From: Calendula officinalis
Taxonomy: Eukaryota > Streptophyta > Magnoliopsida > Asterales > Asteraceae
Direction of reading: 5' to 3'
Length of the DNA: 64,000 nucleotides
Assembly (NCBI GenBank): GCA_963853835.1
Contig: OY970820.1
Span: 75,512,909-75,576,908, forward strand
Under the pieces are notes generated by a model. The model was not told the origin of the DNA. It did not search any database and worked only from the letters and a program-made list of their open reading frames with translations. The number at the start of each line of letters is the position of its first letter. Positions within the stretch are counted from its first letter, which is position 1. Positions 22,594 to 33,813 of the stretch are shown in pieces. Position numbers and translations under genes: made by a program.

Positions 22594-22711
22594 TAATAGA
22601 ATGGGAATAATTCCTTGCCTTTTCTCATTGATTTACATCACTATATATAATTACATGACTCCTATAACTATGGTATGGATATACACAATCATTCATATAA
22701 TTCAAATATAT
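22594..22711 (-). repeat. 5' LTR of the Copia element
   Basis: The 118 bp align with 3453-3571 (about six substitutions and one 3-bp indel). It lies between the primer-binding site and the AATCG target duplicate. It lacks the roughly 28 bp between the polypurine tract and the shared part of the 3' copy. Confidence 0.8.
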
Positions 22712-22756
22712 AATCGGAATTTAATCAAGGAACTCATGCATTTCAAACACTGGCAT

Positions 22757-22905
22757 GTGAAAGACAAATCCATACACGTGGACGGTGGATAGCAACTCTG
22801 TTAATTCATTCTTGCTTTATAAAAAAAGTACCATGCATGATCACACCATCAAAACCACCAAGCTTAGCAAATTCGATCAAAAACCTCATCTTCAATCTCT
22901 TCCAA
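22757..22905 (+). pseudogene. Orphan copy of the metallothionein promoter and 5' leader
   Basis: About 150 bp are a diverged inverted copy of the promoter and leader of the metallothionein gene at 23625-24163. Shared words, in order: ACACGTGGACGGTGGATAG (G-box CACGTG), CATTCTTGCTTTATAAA (TATA region), AGTACCATG, CACACCATCAAAACCA, TTCGATCAAAAACC and CATCTTC. Similarity stops at the ATG position: the copy continues ATGGTAAAATTGC with no cysteine codons. It faces the real gene tail-to-tail, and the Copia LTR ends 46 bp upstream of it. It is a broken duplicate or a relict promoter; whether it is transcribed is unknown. Confidence 0.8.
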
Positions 22906-23156
22906 TGGTAAAATTGCTTCAATATATGCGTTGACCCTTGAATATATGCCATGATACTTGTGATAATGTTTCACAAAGTTTAAACAATATTTTTCTATAA
23001 TTATCAAATTCTTCTTACTGATATTATTAACATCATGATATCACTTGATAACGTAGCTTAAAATTTTAAAATCATGTCACTCACTTTCAAAACACAATTT
23101 TGGTGACAGTGAATTTAGAGAGGAAAAGAGACCTAGCTTAATGAAAGTAGATAGAT

Positions 23157-23348
23157 AAATCATCCGGTGATAGCCTAACATCTAAAATCATCTTTAATTT
23201 AGAGGTCATGAGTTCGATCATTTATGTAGGCAAACATTTACCAGATGAGAAAGAGAGGTTCAAAAATGGACACTGCAATGATTAGGTCGTGCACATCACG
23301 AGAGTAAAGCTTGACTATTCCGGAAAGCCCTTCAAAAAATATAAATAA
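23157..23348 (+). mobile_element. SINE-like insertion with 17-bp TSD
   Basis: The 192-bp segment is flanked by AATGAAAGTAGATAGAT (23140-23156) and AATGAAAGTGGATAGAT (23349-23365), a 17-bp duplication with one mismatch. It has a B-box-like GAGGTCATGAGTTCGATC near its left end and an A-rich tail (AAAAAATATAAATAAA). Length, tail and TSD size fit a tRNA-derived SINE. The A box is not convincing. Confidence 0.65.
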
Positions 23349-23624
23349 AATGAAAGTGGATAGATCGATCATATCATATGCATTCACCACCATCTTGATT
23401 CATACATGCCAAATTTTCTTTTAATACAACTTCATTCACTCATAACAAAATATAAATTATTGAAAGCTATGAAACCAACCCAAACCCTTAAACCCCACAA
23501 GTTAGAGTTAGGTAGGATTTGAAGATACTTCTTTTTATTTTTAACTTCCAAGAGTAGAAACACAATATAATTAAAAGATAGATTTTTGAACTTATTTGAT
23601 TAATTAATCCATCCTTTTAATTAA

Positions 23625-24163
23625 TTAGCAGTTGCAAGGATCACACTTGCAGTTTGCTCCACACTTGCAGGCATGTCCACCTTCAGCAGCTACAATCATC
23701 CCCTCACTTCCATCATCATACCTACAAATTAATTTACATATTATTCAAACCTTAATCAGTTAACAATCAAATAACTGAATCATATGCCAAAAATATTTGC
23801 TTATTTTGTAATTTTATAACAATTAATAATCGATGTTTTAAAATTACATGATCCATTGTATGCATATGGAAACTGGCTGGAGATTTACTACACTTACATC
23901 TTCTTGGGTGCAACACCGTCGAGGATGACGGTAGCGGTGGCGGAGGTCTCGATGTCAGGGTACATCCCGCATCTGCAATCATAGATCCAGTTTCGGTTAA
24001 AAAAATTCGAAGAACACTTTAATTACGGAATTGCTAAAATTAAATAAGAAATAGTAGTTGATTTGATCGTTGTTAAATCAAAAGTGAAGCAAATTTACCC
24101 ATTGCAACTGCTGCCGCAAGAGCAGCCTGATCCGCAACCGCACTTTCCACCGCAGCAAGACAT
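23625..24163 (-). CDS. Metallothionein type 2
   Basis: Three exons on minus: 24163-24099, 23972-23898 and 23721-23625, with GT...AG introns, encode 78 residues. The N-terminal cysteine cluster is MSCCGGKCGCGSGCSCGSSC (CC, C-X-C and C-X-X-C motifs). The cysteine-free spacer contains MYPDIE and ends GGHA. The C-terminal cluster is CKCGANCKCDPCNC. This is the plant type-2 layout (8 + 6 cysteines, spacer about 40 residues). Such proteins bind Cu, Zn and Cd through thiolates in the cytosol and buffer metals and oxidants. The start is the ATG directly before SCCGG; an upstream in-frame ATG in the leader (24229) is unlikely to be used. All key cysteines are present, so the gene looks functional. A TATA box and G-box lie upstream. 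Confidence 0.95.
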
Positions 24164-24237
24164 GATCGATTTCAAGTTGAATTGGAAGATGGGGTTTTTG
24201 ATCGAACTTGGTTTTGATGGTGTGCTCATGGTACTAT

Positions 24238-24287
24238 ATTTATAAAGCAAGAGTGAATGAACAAAGAGGCTATCCACCGTCCACGTG
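24238..24287 (-). promoter_or_regulatory. Metallothionein core promoter: TATA box and G-box
   Basis: On minus, TATAAATA lies at 24245-24238, about 75 bp before the start codon. CACGTG (G-box/ABRE core) lies at 24287-24282 within ACACGTGGACGGTGGATAG. Both elements recur in the orphan copy near 22770-22815, which supports their role in the ancestral promoter. G-boxes bind bZIP and bHLH factors and often mediate light or ABA responses. Confidence 0.7.
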
Positions 24288-24299
24288 TATGCATATATA

Positions 24300-26128
24300 T
24301 GTCTTTACTTTTTTCTTTTTTAACAACAAATAATAATCTAAATTCATGTATTATTAGATATGTAATTTGAACTTACAATCACAAAAATGGAACACAAACA
24401 AAGAAAAACCCTTTGGTCAACATTGTTATTCAATTTGTATTTTTTAGCAATTAACACAGCATGTGATATTATGAAGATAGAAGAGTAATGTTGGTTGTGT
24501 CTAGTTTAATTTCTAAGATGATTTTTCTAAACAACATTGTTATCCGTGGTTATTTATATTGGGTTATTTTTACGTCATATTTATTTCCTAAGATGATTTT
24601 TTAAGAGCATTGCTATTCGTGGTTATTTATATGAGTTGTTTTTACAACATTTTTTTTTTGTTATTACACTGTTTAGTATATTTATATATTTAGTTGTAAA
24701 ACTTGTAGTGGATATATAAGTTAATTTTTTTGGCGTATGATTGTAACACATGGAAAGTTGAAATGAATGTTATGAGGAAAAAGAGCAAGTGGATTAAGTC
24801 ATTAAACATAGAAGGAGTTTGCACCTTACTTTCTAAACTGATGTCTTCTTATCATCAAATTAACCAAATTTTAACCATTAACTTCAACTCTTCGAATAAC
24901 AATTATACTGGACAATTATATATCTAACTATATTTACTGCCGATTTCAGTTTTGTAATAAAAATCGTGACTTAACTAGAAATTATGGATGCCACGATAAG
25001 TCCTTACGCATAAACTCGTCTTTGTCTATATTTTTCTCATATACATGGGATGTTTTTTGTATATAAACATATGCCAGAATTATATTAATAAAAACGAATT
25101 CAAGGGTAGGGTGTGTGTGAGAGAGTTTGCTTTTAAATACATTTGTATCTTCGAAATTTAATGTTAGCCATTATTTCGGTCAATCTTTTAGAAAGAGTTT
25201 CAAAGTTGAAACAATGACAAAAGTTAATACAAGTACAAAGATGGTTTAGTGGATTATGGGTATTTTTTTTGAAGTTCAAATAGCTAAAAAGTTCTTCAAA
25301 AGTGATATTTCAAGCAACTTTTATGATTACGTTGATCACTTGAAGTTTATGGAAGTTTAACATTTTTTTTTTATCTCTCCAGTATATCTATAAACTGATA
25401 ACATTACTCTTTTTTTTCCAACACACACTTTTGCCAGAAATCTTTCGGGAAATAGTTTCGGGAAATAGTTTCTCTACTTCCTGATAGATGTATCACTTTT
25501 TATATATCTCAAATCATCATACCCTGTCTTTGGCCTGATTAAATATCCTTTGAATTGTTGTTGAAAGTTTGACATAATTGAATTTTGTTATTTACAAATA
25601 CATGATCGCTACAACTATAACAAATAGTTTAAAGAGAGTAGGAATGCTGGACAAATGAGTCTTTAATATTAAAACTAACATCATTAATTCTGTTATTATA
25701 AAAGATAAAATAAAAAGATCCACAAATAGTAGGGAAATGCTAGGAGCAAATGACTATTATAATGAGTGAGCTTAATTAAAGTGCAAGTCCATTATTTCAA
25801 ACATTATTTGAAAATAGTGGATCGATTGGCGACTGACGAACCACCCCGTGGATAGATGTTTACACTAAATCGTGAACAATTTAAAACAGTACTTGTGTTC
25901 TTCTTTCATCGCTTGGTTTTGTTTGGTTATTTATGTAGTCATAGTTTCAATAATTAATGTTTGAGAGTGGGCCAATGCAACGACGATAGATAAGTTTCAA
26001 TGTAGAAGACAAAACTCGACATCATCTCACTTGTCAATTCTTCACATGGACGTCCAAATACGGATGATAATGGAGCGTTTATGATAGATCAAATTAGGAT
26101 GAGCTTCGTTCGATGATTATTATTATAT
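24300..26128. other. AT-rich intergenic region, no gene recognised
   Basis: Small open stretches (for example 24730-24927) lack any family resemblance, codon bias or splice structure. No terminal repeats or RNA genes were recognised. A short direct repeat of TCGGGAAATAGTTT sits at about 25446-25470. Confidence 0.5.
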
Positions 26129-26137
26129 TTTTTTATA

Positions 26138-27648
26138 GGGTAAATTACAGTTTTTGTCCCCGACCTATGGCCGATTCGGGGTTTTTGTCTCTAATGTTTT
26201 TTTGTCGGTTTTTTTGTCTCTTAAGTTTTTCAAATTCTGGAAATTTGTCCTTCCGTCCAATTTTGACCGTTAACTGACGATTTTTTTGTCAATTTCCCCA
26301 AATTACCCTTGCATCATCTTCCTCATTTATGTGTTCTTCCCCAATTAAACCCTAATTCTGATTTGAAACCCTAATTGTAAAAAAACATCAATCTAAACCG
26401 TCATCTTTGCAATTTTTCATCTTCCAAATTAGACAAATCTCATGGAATCAAAAATACCGTTACAATTTACTCGATCAGCTCTCGGTCAATCAGAATCAGT
26501 CTTCAATCCCGATTAAGGAGTACCTCTGATCTGATCGGCTCTGCTCGAACAACAAATCGAATGAATCAGCAACCATTAGTAATCGGGAAATGAGGGATTG
26601 AAAGAGTTACCCAAAGGAAAAAAGGAGAAGAAGATTCTACCGCAACTCAATCAGCATGATGACTCGAACTCCAACTGTTTCTGCTCGGTTCCTTGGCTCG
26701 ATCAGAACCACCACCGTCAATTACCATCCCCGATTCTTGCTCTATTGCTGCTCGGTGCTCCAATTCTCCAAACCGCCGCACCGCCATCACCACCGCCGGA
26801 CCGCCATCACCACCGTCACTAACCTCCGCCGGAGAAGATGAAGTTATGCGGTGGTCTACAAATCTCGATTCTACAAATCTGGTCTACAAATATGAACTAA
26901 TTTAGAGAAAAACCTTGAAAAAAGTCTTCACCCTTCAAAAAAAATCCTCACGAAATGCACAGATCTGATTATTGAAGGTGGAAAAATGGATTTTTGTTTC
27001 ATACGTTTTTTGCTTCATTCGTCTTTTTCTGGGTTTTGATTGTGGTGATTTTGTTTTCGACTACAACGACTGAATCTTCTTGGAGATTTGGGGTTTTTTT
27101 TTTTCGGGTTTTGATTATAATGATTTTTTTCTGGGTTTTGAAGTTTTGAAGATTTATTTAAGTTCTCTAACCGAAACCCAGTTCAAAGATTCAATCTTTT
27201 GACTATATCATCATGTCATACGCCAATTCAAGATCTGTAAGGTATTCACCCCTTTGAAATTTGCTTAAATTTCGGATTTTTAGTTACTTAATTAGTGATT
27301 AATGTTTCATGTTTATGCTTAATTGTGAGTCGTATTCTTGAAGACGATTTAATTTGATCGGGGATTAAGAAATTTATATATTTGGGTTTTTGATTTTGTG
27401 ATTTTGTCTGATTTCAGATTCAAGAAGGGGGACAGATCTGGGTTTCTTGAAGAACATGAAGAATGAGGAAAAAAGACGAAAATACCATATTTTTTTTGCA
27501 TTTTTAGTCACTTAACGGCAAAAAATAGACGGAAGGACAAATTTCCAGAATTTGAAAAACTTAAGGGACAAAAAAACCGACAAAAAACACATTAGGGACA
27601 AAAAACCCGAATCGGCCATAAGTCAGGGACAAAAACTGTAATTTACCA
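26138..27648. mobile_element. Non-autonomous Mutator-like element (MULE), possible Pack-MULE
   Basis: Terminal inverted repeats of about 150 bp: left GGTAAATTACAGTTTTTGTC (26139 on), with its inverted copy at the right ending CTGTAATTTACC (27647). They share GACCTATGGCCGATTCGGG / GAATCGGCCATAAGTCAGGG. A perfect 9-bp duplication TTTTTTATA flanks it (26129-26137, 27649-27657), diagnostic of MULEs. The 1.2-kb interior has no transposase. Part of it (26640-26850) is unusually rich in CCGCC and gene-like in base composition, so a captured host fragment is possible but unidentified. Confidence 0.9.
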
Positions 27649-28022
27649 TTTTTTATACTTTATAAAACTAAACTTAAACTTTTCAAACTTGAAAACCGTT
27701 TGGTTTCAGTTGATGCGGTTTTCGTTCACACTTTAATTTCGTTTCGGTTTATGTAGTTATCGACCAAACCTTTGCCTTGGACAGAACAAACATCATTTTC
27801 TACACTTTGTGTCCACAATTTTGGGTTTAGACCCAAGAAACATAATTTCAAACTTCGTTTTAGATCTATATAGACAATTAGTCCAAATGTGGAGATTTTC
27901 TATTTCCCAAATAAACTAATTAGTGCTAAAATTATAAATATAGTTAACTCAATATCTTTTACAATAACATATCAAATACCAAATGTAACAAAACTGATGA
28001 TCTCAAATCAAAAACATGATTC

Positions 28023-29933
28023 CTAATCAACATCAATATCATCCAATGTTAATCTACTCAAATCCTCACCATTCACAAGCATCCTAAGACCATCTTTCAA
28101 CTCGGGAACACCTTCTTCCAAAACCGCACAAACGGGAAACATCTTCACACCACTCACCCGTTTCCTCAACTCCTCATACACCTCACCCGCACCCGACTCA
28201 TCAATCTTATTAGCCACAACTAAAGCGGGCCGGCCCGATAAACCCTCATCATAAAACTCAAGCTCCAAAATCAAATCCCTAAGTTGTTCCCATGGCGGGA
28301 CCCCCTTTCTACCATCTAACCCCGCACCCAAATCTAGAACATAAGCAAGAACTCGCGTCCGTTCTATATGGCGAAGAAACGCGTGCCCGAGCCCGCGGTT
28401 CTCGTGGGCCCCTTTTATAAGGCCCGGGATATCGGCTATGGTCACTGACACGTCATCATAAGTTACATTTCCTAGATTAGGTCTTAATGTTGTGAAAGCA
28501 TAATGACCGATTTTTGGTTGTGCTTTTGATAATGCTCCTAAAAGTGTGCTTTTACCCGCGTTTGGTAATCCCACTAGACCTACATCGGCTATACTTTTGA
28601 GTTCTAGAATAAATATTGATTCGGTACCGGGAGTACCGAGTGTGAGTGATGAATTATCGTCATTTTCGTCTTCTTGTGTGTCGATTTTGTCGTGTTTTTT
28701 ATGAGTTGAGTTTTTGAATGATTTTGAGAGAGAAACATTGCCTAAACCACCTTCACCTCCTTGAGCAATAATTATGCGTTGACCGGGTTCGGTCAACTCA
28801 GCAACATTATATTCAATTTCTTCTTCTTCTGTTTCTTCTTCGGTTTCTTGATTTTCATCCTCGTGTTGTGATTCCGGTACATAATTTTCAGTTACTCGAT
28901 TTTCCCATGAAGTCATTATTTCTTCATCCCAAAAGTCAAAGTTTTCTGAGTCGATAGTTGACTTGGTACGAGTTTGTGAAGAAAGTTTGGGTATTTTTAG
29001 TTCAATTTCAGTTGGATTATTCTCGAGGGTATCGGGAATTTCCCAAGGGTTTAAAGGTGCAGAAGAACTTTTTGCAACTGTAGATGATGGTAGTTCACCT
29101 TCAACAAGATGAAGTACAGTGCCAACAGGTACCAGAACAACCTAAATAAAAACAAGTTGGTCATTAACAATGTTAATATAGCCCGTTTATTAGATGTTAA
29201 CTGGTCAAACTGGTCAAACTTAAGACCTCAACAAAAAGGAAAAGGGATGCAAGTGAATGTGACCTTATCATCTCCTCGGCTTCCTATCTTATTTTTTGAA
29301 GCACCATGCCCGCCTCTCTTTGCATTCTATAAAATACCATATTTGTTATCTTAAAGTAAAAATGACAAATTTAAAAGAAAACTATGGAAAATAATAACAG
29401 ACTATATGATGTTGCAGGCTGCTCAAATCCCAAACAGTTGGGGAACATTCTAGAATCACATCACCACCTCTTCCACCATTGCCACCTACATATCACACAT
29501 TATTTATATAATTACTGAATTATGATTGGACATATATGCAATTCTCCTTAAAATTAAAAAAAAAAAAACATTTAGTAAACTTTATTGATATTTATTTATT
29601 TAAATGCATAAATTGCTCACCATCAGATTTACCACGACGATCGTGTCGGCTACGGTGGAAGCTAAAGCAACCATTGCCACCATCTCCACCTTTGGCACAC
29701 AATCTTCGCCGGTCTATCATTCTACGTTCCTTTAATAATTAAAAGAAAAATAAATTATTGTATTAAATATATAATTTAAAAATAAAGTTGAAAAGGGGTT
29801 GAGAGAAGACCTGTAGGGGTGCAACTTTTGGTTTTTTAAAAGGGATATCTGAGAATCCATAAGTTTGTAGGTTCCATTGTGATTTTCTGCAAGCTTCTAG
29901 ATAACGAATAGGGTTTTTGTAACGTAACCACAT
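28023..29933 (-). CDS. OBGM: Mitochondrial Obg-family GTPase (OBGM-like)
   Basis: Five exons on minus: 29933-29811, 29729-29621, 29485-29403, 29326-29264 and 29141-28023, all with GT...AG introns, join in frame to 498 residues. The N-terminus MWLRYKNPIRYLEACRKSQW is basic and acid-free until E13, fitting a mitochondrial presequence. The Obg glycine-rich fold follows (AKGGDGGNG, GGNGGRGGDVILE, RGGHGASKNK), with an acidic Glu-rich insert (about 222-236). The G domain has the P-loop GLPNAGKST (317-325), DIPG (363-366) and NKID (437-440). Obg GTPases act in large-ribosomal-subunit assembly; the OBGM branch is the mitochondrial one in plants, and the exon/intron-joined N-terminus (MIDRRRLCAKGGDGG) resembles it rather than the plastid branch. 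The gene looks intact. It ends 375 bp from the MULE. Confidence 0.93.
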
Positions 29934-31408
29934 CTTTAGTACTTTATATTTCTTTCAGGTGGTGTAAAATACAGTCATGATTTCAAGTCCCGTTGTGGAC
30001 AAATTGGACTAGATTAGGTGTCATTAAAAAAAAAAAATTGTCCTGTAAAAGAGAAAATGAGTGTCAATAAAGATGTAGATTCAATCACCTCTATTCATGC
30101 TTGATGTGAGAATTACATAATTAAAAATCTCTGGTTAACTTAGTATGATCCTTGAACTTATATTAATGTAGTAAATATGATTACAGGAATAAAAAATGAT
30201 GATGGAATAGGGATACTTAATGTATTATAACGAATGCTACTCAGACAAAACATCGAACACCTGGAGTGCATCTTGTAAAACACTGAAACTTAGAACCATG
30301 TCAACTTCTATACTAATAATATGATCAAATAGGTTAAAAAACTATTAAATGATATAAATTCATTATCACACATAACTAGAAATACCCAATTACAGAATTA
30401 CATGACAGATAGTAAACTGTAGGCCAGTGATTAAAACATTTCGGTATCGAATACTAAAGATCATATTTTTATGACAAACAATTATAGCAGAGCAAAGCAA
30501 AATTACCTTTTGGGATATACATATCAAAGGATCGCAATCTGCATTTACCCAAAGCTTTGGGTTTCTGTAGACACCCTCCAAAACAAGTTTATAGTTGGTT
30601 TTGTGCCGCTTTCCAAGTTCATAAGGGTAAAGTTAAGTTTCAACCCTAAGACATTTATATATCAACATTTTTAACCCCCGGATTTCACTCTCTTACGTTT
30701 AGTACCCCTTTTGTTACCAAAATTCCAACCAGACAAACAACAATAGATTTCGAGAGCTTCGAATCAACAAGTATTTTTTGGACAAAAGTCGTGTTCCTCT
30801 TAAGCCTAAAAGGTCACCAATTGCAACCGAACTATCATAAAGTTGCATAGGAAACTTGGACTTTTTGTAAACCAGCCTAAAAATTTCGCTAAAACTATAT
30901 ATAATACTACCGTCCCACAAAAAAAGTTCTTGTTTATCTTTGTCACAAGTTTTTAGGAGATAATTGGTGTTGAGGTCTTTGATAATATTTTTGGTTAAAA
31001 TATAAGGTTATGAAATATATTTTTTTAAGATCAATTTCCAAAATCGAAAACTTTTACAGCTTCATAGAATTAGGATGCATAAATAAGTACGTAAAATAAA
31101 ATGATGCATAAAGATACGATGCTATTACATGCCATTATTCCCAGTCTTGGATAATAAAACTTAGAATTAAAGATTAGTTTTAAAAAGCGTGGCAAACTAA
31201 AGCAAACAAACATGGAGTACTCAAACATGATTAGTATCAACTACAAGGACTAAAATTGTCAACAAACATAACTATACGGACTTAATGTTTGATTTGTCCT
31301 AATTCCGCATGTATATGCTTTTTTCACCAAATCATCATCATCATCATTCATACACCCCATCACTCTCACTACTACTAGTCCAGCTCCTTTTACACTCAAT
31401 AGGAAAAA
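29934..31408. other. Divergent intergenic region between OBGM-like and FLA genes
   Basis: It holds the upstream regions of two genes transcribed away from each other. At 30909-31020 there is a one-ended Stowaway relic: CCGTCCCACAAAAAAAGTTC followed by AGGAGATAATTGGTG and a TTTTTGGTTAAAATATAAGG stretch. That last phrase recurs in another relic at 53571-53765. No other feature was recognised. Confidence 0.55.
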
Positions 31409-32659
31409 ATGGCTGTTTCTCTATCTCTAATAATTTCCCATTTTACCCCTATTATTTCATTATATTTACTTTTTAACAGCACCCTCATCTCCGCCGTTAA
31501 CATTACCCACCTCCTATCCCCTTACCCAGATCTCTCCGATTTCTCCGACCTCCTCTCCACCACCGCCGTTGCCTCCGATCTCTCCCAACGTACATCCCTC
31601 ACTCTCCTCGTCGTCCCTAACTCCTTCCTCCGATCATCAGACTTAATCCGTCGTTCTCCCTCCACCAACATCGCCGACGTAATCCGCTACCATGTCCTGT
31701 TACAATACCTCTCCGTCCACGACCTCCGCCACTTTCCGCCGTCCGGTAAACTCATCACTACTCTCTTCCAAACCACTGGCCGCGCCACGAACAATTTCGG
31801 CTCGGTCAACGTCACCTACGACGGTCAAGCCAATACAACCACCGTCCGATCGCCGGCAGCGTACTCTCAACAACCTAACAACGCCACTGTAATCTCCTTA
31901 ATTAAAAACCTACCGTACAACGTAAGCATCTTCTCCGTTAGTTCGTTAATAGTGCCGTACGGACTCGATCTACTTGCGTCGGAGACTCGACCGCCGTTAG
32001 TGCTTAACATCACTAAAGCGTTAATCGACGGCCATAACTTCAATGTAGCAGCGTCGATGCTTGCTGCATCAGGAGTTGTTCAGGAATTTGAATCTGATGA
32101 AGGCGGTGCCGGAATTACACTATTTGTCCCTACCGACGAGGCATTCGCCGATCTACCGGCGACGGCGAATTTTCAGTCGTTACCGGCCGATAAGAAAGCC
32201 GACGTCCTAAGGTTTCACGTGCTACATTCCTACTATCCGCTCGGGTCGCTCCAATCAATTGTGAATCCTGTTCAACCAACCCTAGCTACTGAGGACAAAG
32301 GGGCGGGTAGCTTCACATTGAATATTTCTCGAGTTAATGGGTCGGTTGCAATAAATACGGGCATCGTTCAAGCTTCCGTAACACAAACCGTATTTGATCA
32401 GAATCCGATTGCAATTTTTGGTATTTCTAGGGTTTTGTTACCAAAGGAGTTTTTTGGCAAAAATGCAATGGCTGAAAACTCTCCTCCCATTAGTGGCGCT
32501 CCGTCACCGATTATGTCATCATCGCCGTTAAATTTTCCTCCGGAATTGTACGGACCGTCATCTCCACCAGGGTCCAGAGAGGAAATGCACTCCTCGGCAA
32601 CGGTACGTTGTGTTAATTTCGCTGTTTTCTGTATAGGATTGTTGTACGTATTTGTATGA
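31409..32659 (+). CDS. Fasciclin-like arabinogalactan protein (FLA4/SOS5-like)
   Basis: An intronless frame of 416 codons starts at the ATG in AAAAAATGGCTG. Residues 1-30 form a signal peptide. Two FAS1 domains follow (about 32-185 and 195-350), with the H1-type cores LTLLVVPNSF and ITLFVPTDEAF and the YH-type motifs VIRYHVLLQYL and VLRFHVLHSYY. A Pro/Ser-rich AGP-like segment (about 359-392: PPISGAPSPIM, SSPPGS) carries likely arabinogalactan sites. The last 20 residues are hydrophobic (NFAVFCIGLLYVFV), a GPI-anchor signal. There are many N-glycosylation sites. FLA4 acts at the cell surface in wall integrity, root salt tolerance and seed mucilage. The two-FAS1, one-AGP layout and GKN tail favour FLA4 over other FLAs, but the exact paralogue is inferred. 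The frame is intact. Confidence 0.92.
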   Translation: MAVSLSLIISHFTPIISLYLLFNSTLISAVNITHLLSPYPDLSDFSDLLSTTAVASDLSQRTSLTLLVVPNSFLRSSDLIRRSPSTNIADVIRYHVLLQYLSVHDLRHFPPSGKLITTLFQTTGRATNNFGSVNVTYDGQANTTTVRSPAAYSQQPNNATVISLIKNLPYNVSIFSVSSLIVPYGLDLLASETRPPLVLNITKALIDGHNFNVAASMLAASGVVQEFESDEGGAGITLFVPTDEAFADLPATANFQSLPADKKADVLRFHVLHSYYPLGSLQSIVNPVQPTLATEDKGAGSFTLNISRVNGSVAINTGIVQASVTQTVFDQNPIAIFGISRVLLPKEFFGKNAMAENSPPISGAPSPIMSSSPLNFPPELYGPSSPPGSREEMHSSATVRCVNFAVFCIGLLYVFV

Positions 32660-33810
32660 TTTTTTTTTCCATTTTGTTATATTATAAATCAGTTACTCTA
32701 TAAATCATTGATGGAAAAAGAGAGAAAAAAGTTTCTCTTTCTTTTCCTATTATTTACAAACGAAAGAAGAGAAAAAAACAGCCATTTTCATGAACGATTT
32801 CAAGATTTTTTCCCTTCTTCGCTACTTTTTCTTTAGATTTCTTTGTATCTACATTCAAGTTCATGTTGTTGTACAGTGTTATACATTTGTTCTACAATTT
32901 AATTATTTGTTCGTTAAATGGAGCTGAAATCGAAACCCCTTGAATAAACATCAAGGCTCTTTAACTCTTTGGTACAGTTGGTGTTAGGAAGTTTGCATAA
33001 CTAATTTTGTAGCAACAAATGTATATATTGCATTTATCAAGTTTTGATACTTGAGTCTGTATTTTGCTCTGATTTTTGCTCTGAAAGATCGTATTATTAT
33101 GTAAAACATGAGATTTGAAGTATTCATGAATCATGTTCAAATTTTCTGCATCTGATATGCATTTTGTGAAGTCCAATTGCATGCTTTTGATCTAACTACG
33201 TCAATTAGTCTTTAGGGTGTTTGGGTAAAGCATATTTAACAACTTATGAGCTTACTGAAATTTGAAAAGGCTTATTATCAAGTTAATAAGCTTAAGTTGC
33301 TAATTTAACTTGTATTTGGTTGAAAAAGAAATTTGAAATTTGGGGCAAAAGGGGAATTAGGGGGGAAATTGAGGGGTAGAATGATGAATATGGATTAAAA
33401 GTACAAATTACTTGTTTGGACTTTGGAGTGTAATGTGAATTGGTGGGTGGTTATTCGCTGAGGGAGTGTGTAAGATGGTAGTGGCAATAATAATAAAGGT
33501 AAGGTGAGATGTGTTGAAAGTGGATGACAGAGTGGCTGAAAATGGTGGATTTTTGGGGGGAATGGACGGCTGCGATTGGAAAGACATTTATTCCAAGATA
33601 GATTGCTGCCAGCACACTCCAGTTCAGTACGGTTTCAACACTCATTAGATCTCTTCATTCTGTGTTGCTGTCGTAAGTTTCATGATTATATGTGGCTGGC
33701 CCATTTCTTTGGCCCAAGTCAGGCCTGTTAATTATTCATGTGTTAGATACAAATAAATAAATTCGAATGTCTTTTTCTTTTGTTCCAGCAAATTATCATA
33801 TCTGTCCAAC
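32660..33810. other. Intergenic, FLA 3' region and unassigned sequence
   Basis: The first ~300 bp hold the FLA 3' UTR, with A/T-rich runs. From 33217 (TAGGGTGTTTGGGTAAAGC) onward the sequence resembles one end of a hAT-type MITE, but no partner end or target duplication was found. No gene was recognised. Confidence 0.4.
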
Positions 33811-33813
33811 TTA

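Larger units (their letters stand above)
3453..22711 (-). mobile_element. Old Copia LTR retrotransposon, minus strand, heavily nested
   Basis: Short LTR copies lie at 3453-3599 and 22594-22711, flanked by the direct repeat AATCG (3448-3452 and 22712-22716). Reading leftward from the right end: primer-binding site, gag, protease, integrase, reverse transcriptase, RNase H, i.e. the Copia order (integrase before RT). The reading frame is broken many times. Three later insertions interrupt it: a solo LTR at 5432-7680, organelle-derived DNA at about 8378-9117, and a solo LTR at 9336-20948 that holds a complete Gypsy element. The aligned LTR parts differ at about 6 of 116 positions plus a 3-bp indel. 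It cannot be autonomous. Confidence 0.92.

Noticed and set aside
26598..26905. Three overlapping 61-74 codon frames
   Set aside because: They are low-complexity Pro/His/Arg frames inside a MULE with no conserved start or domain.
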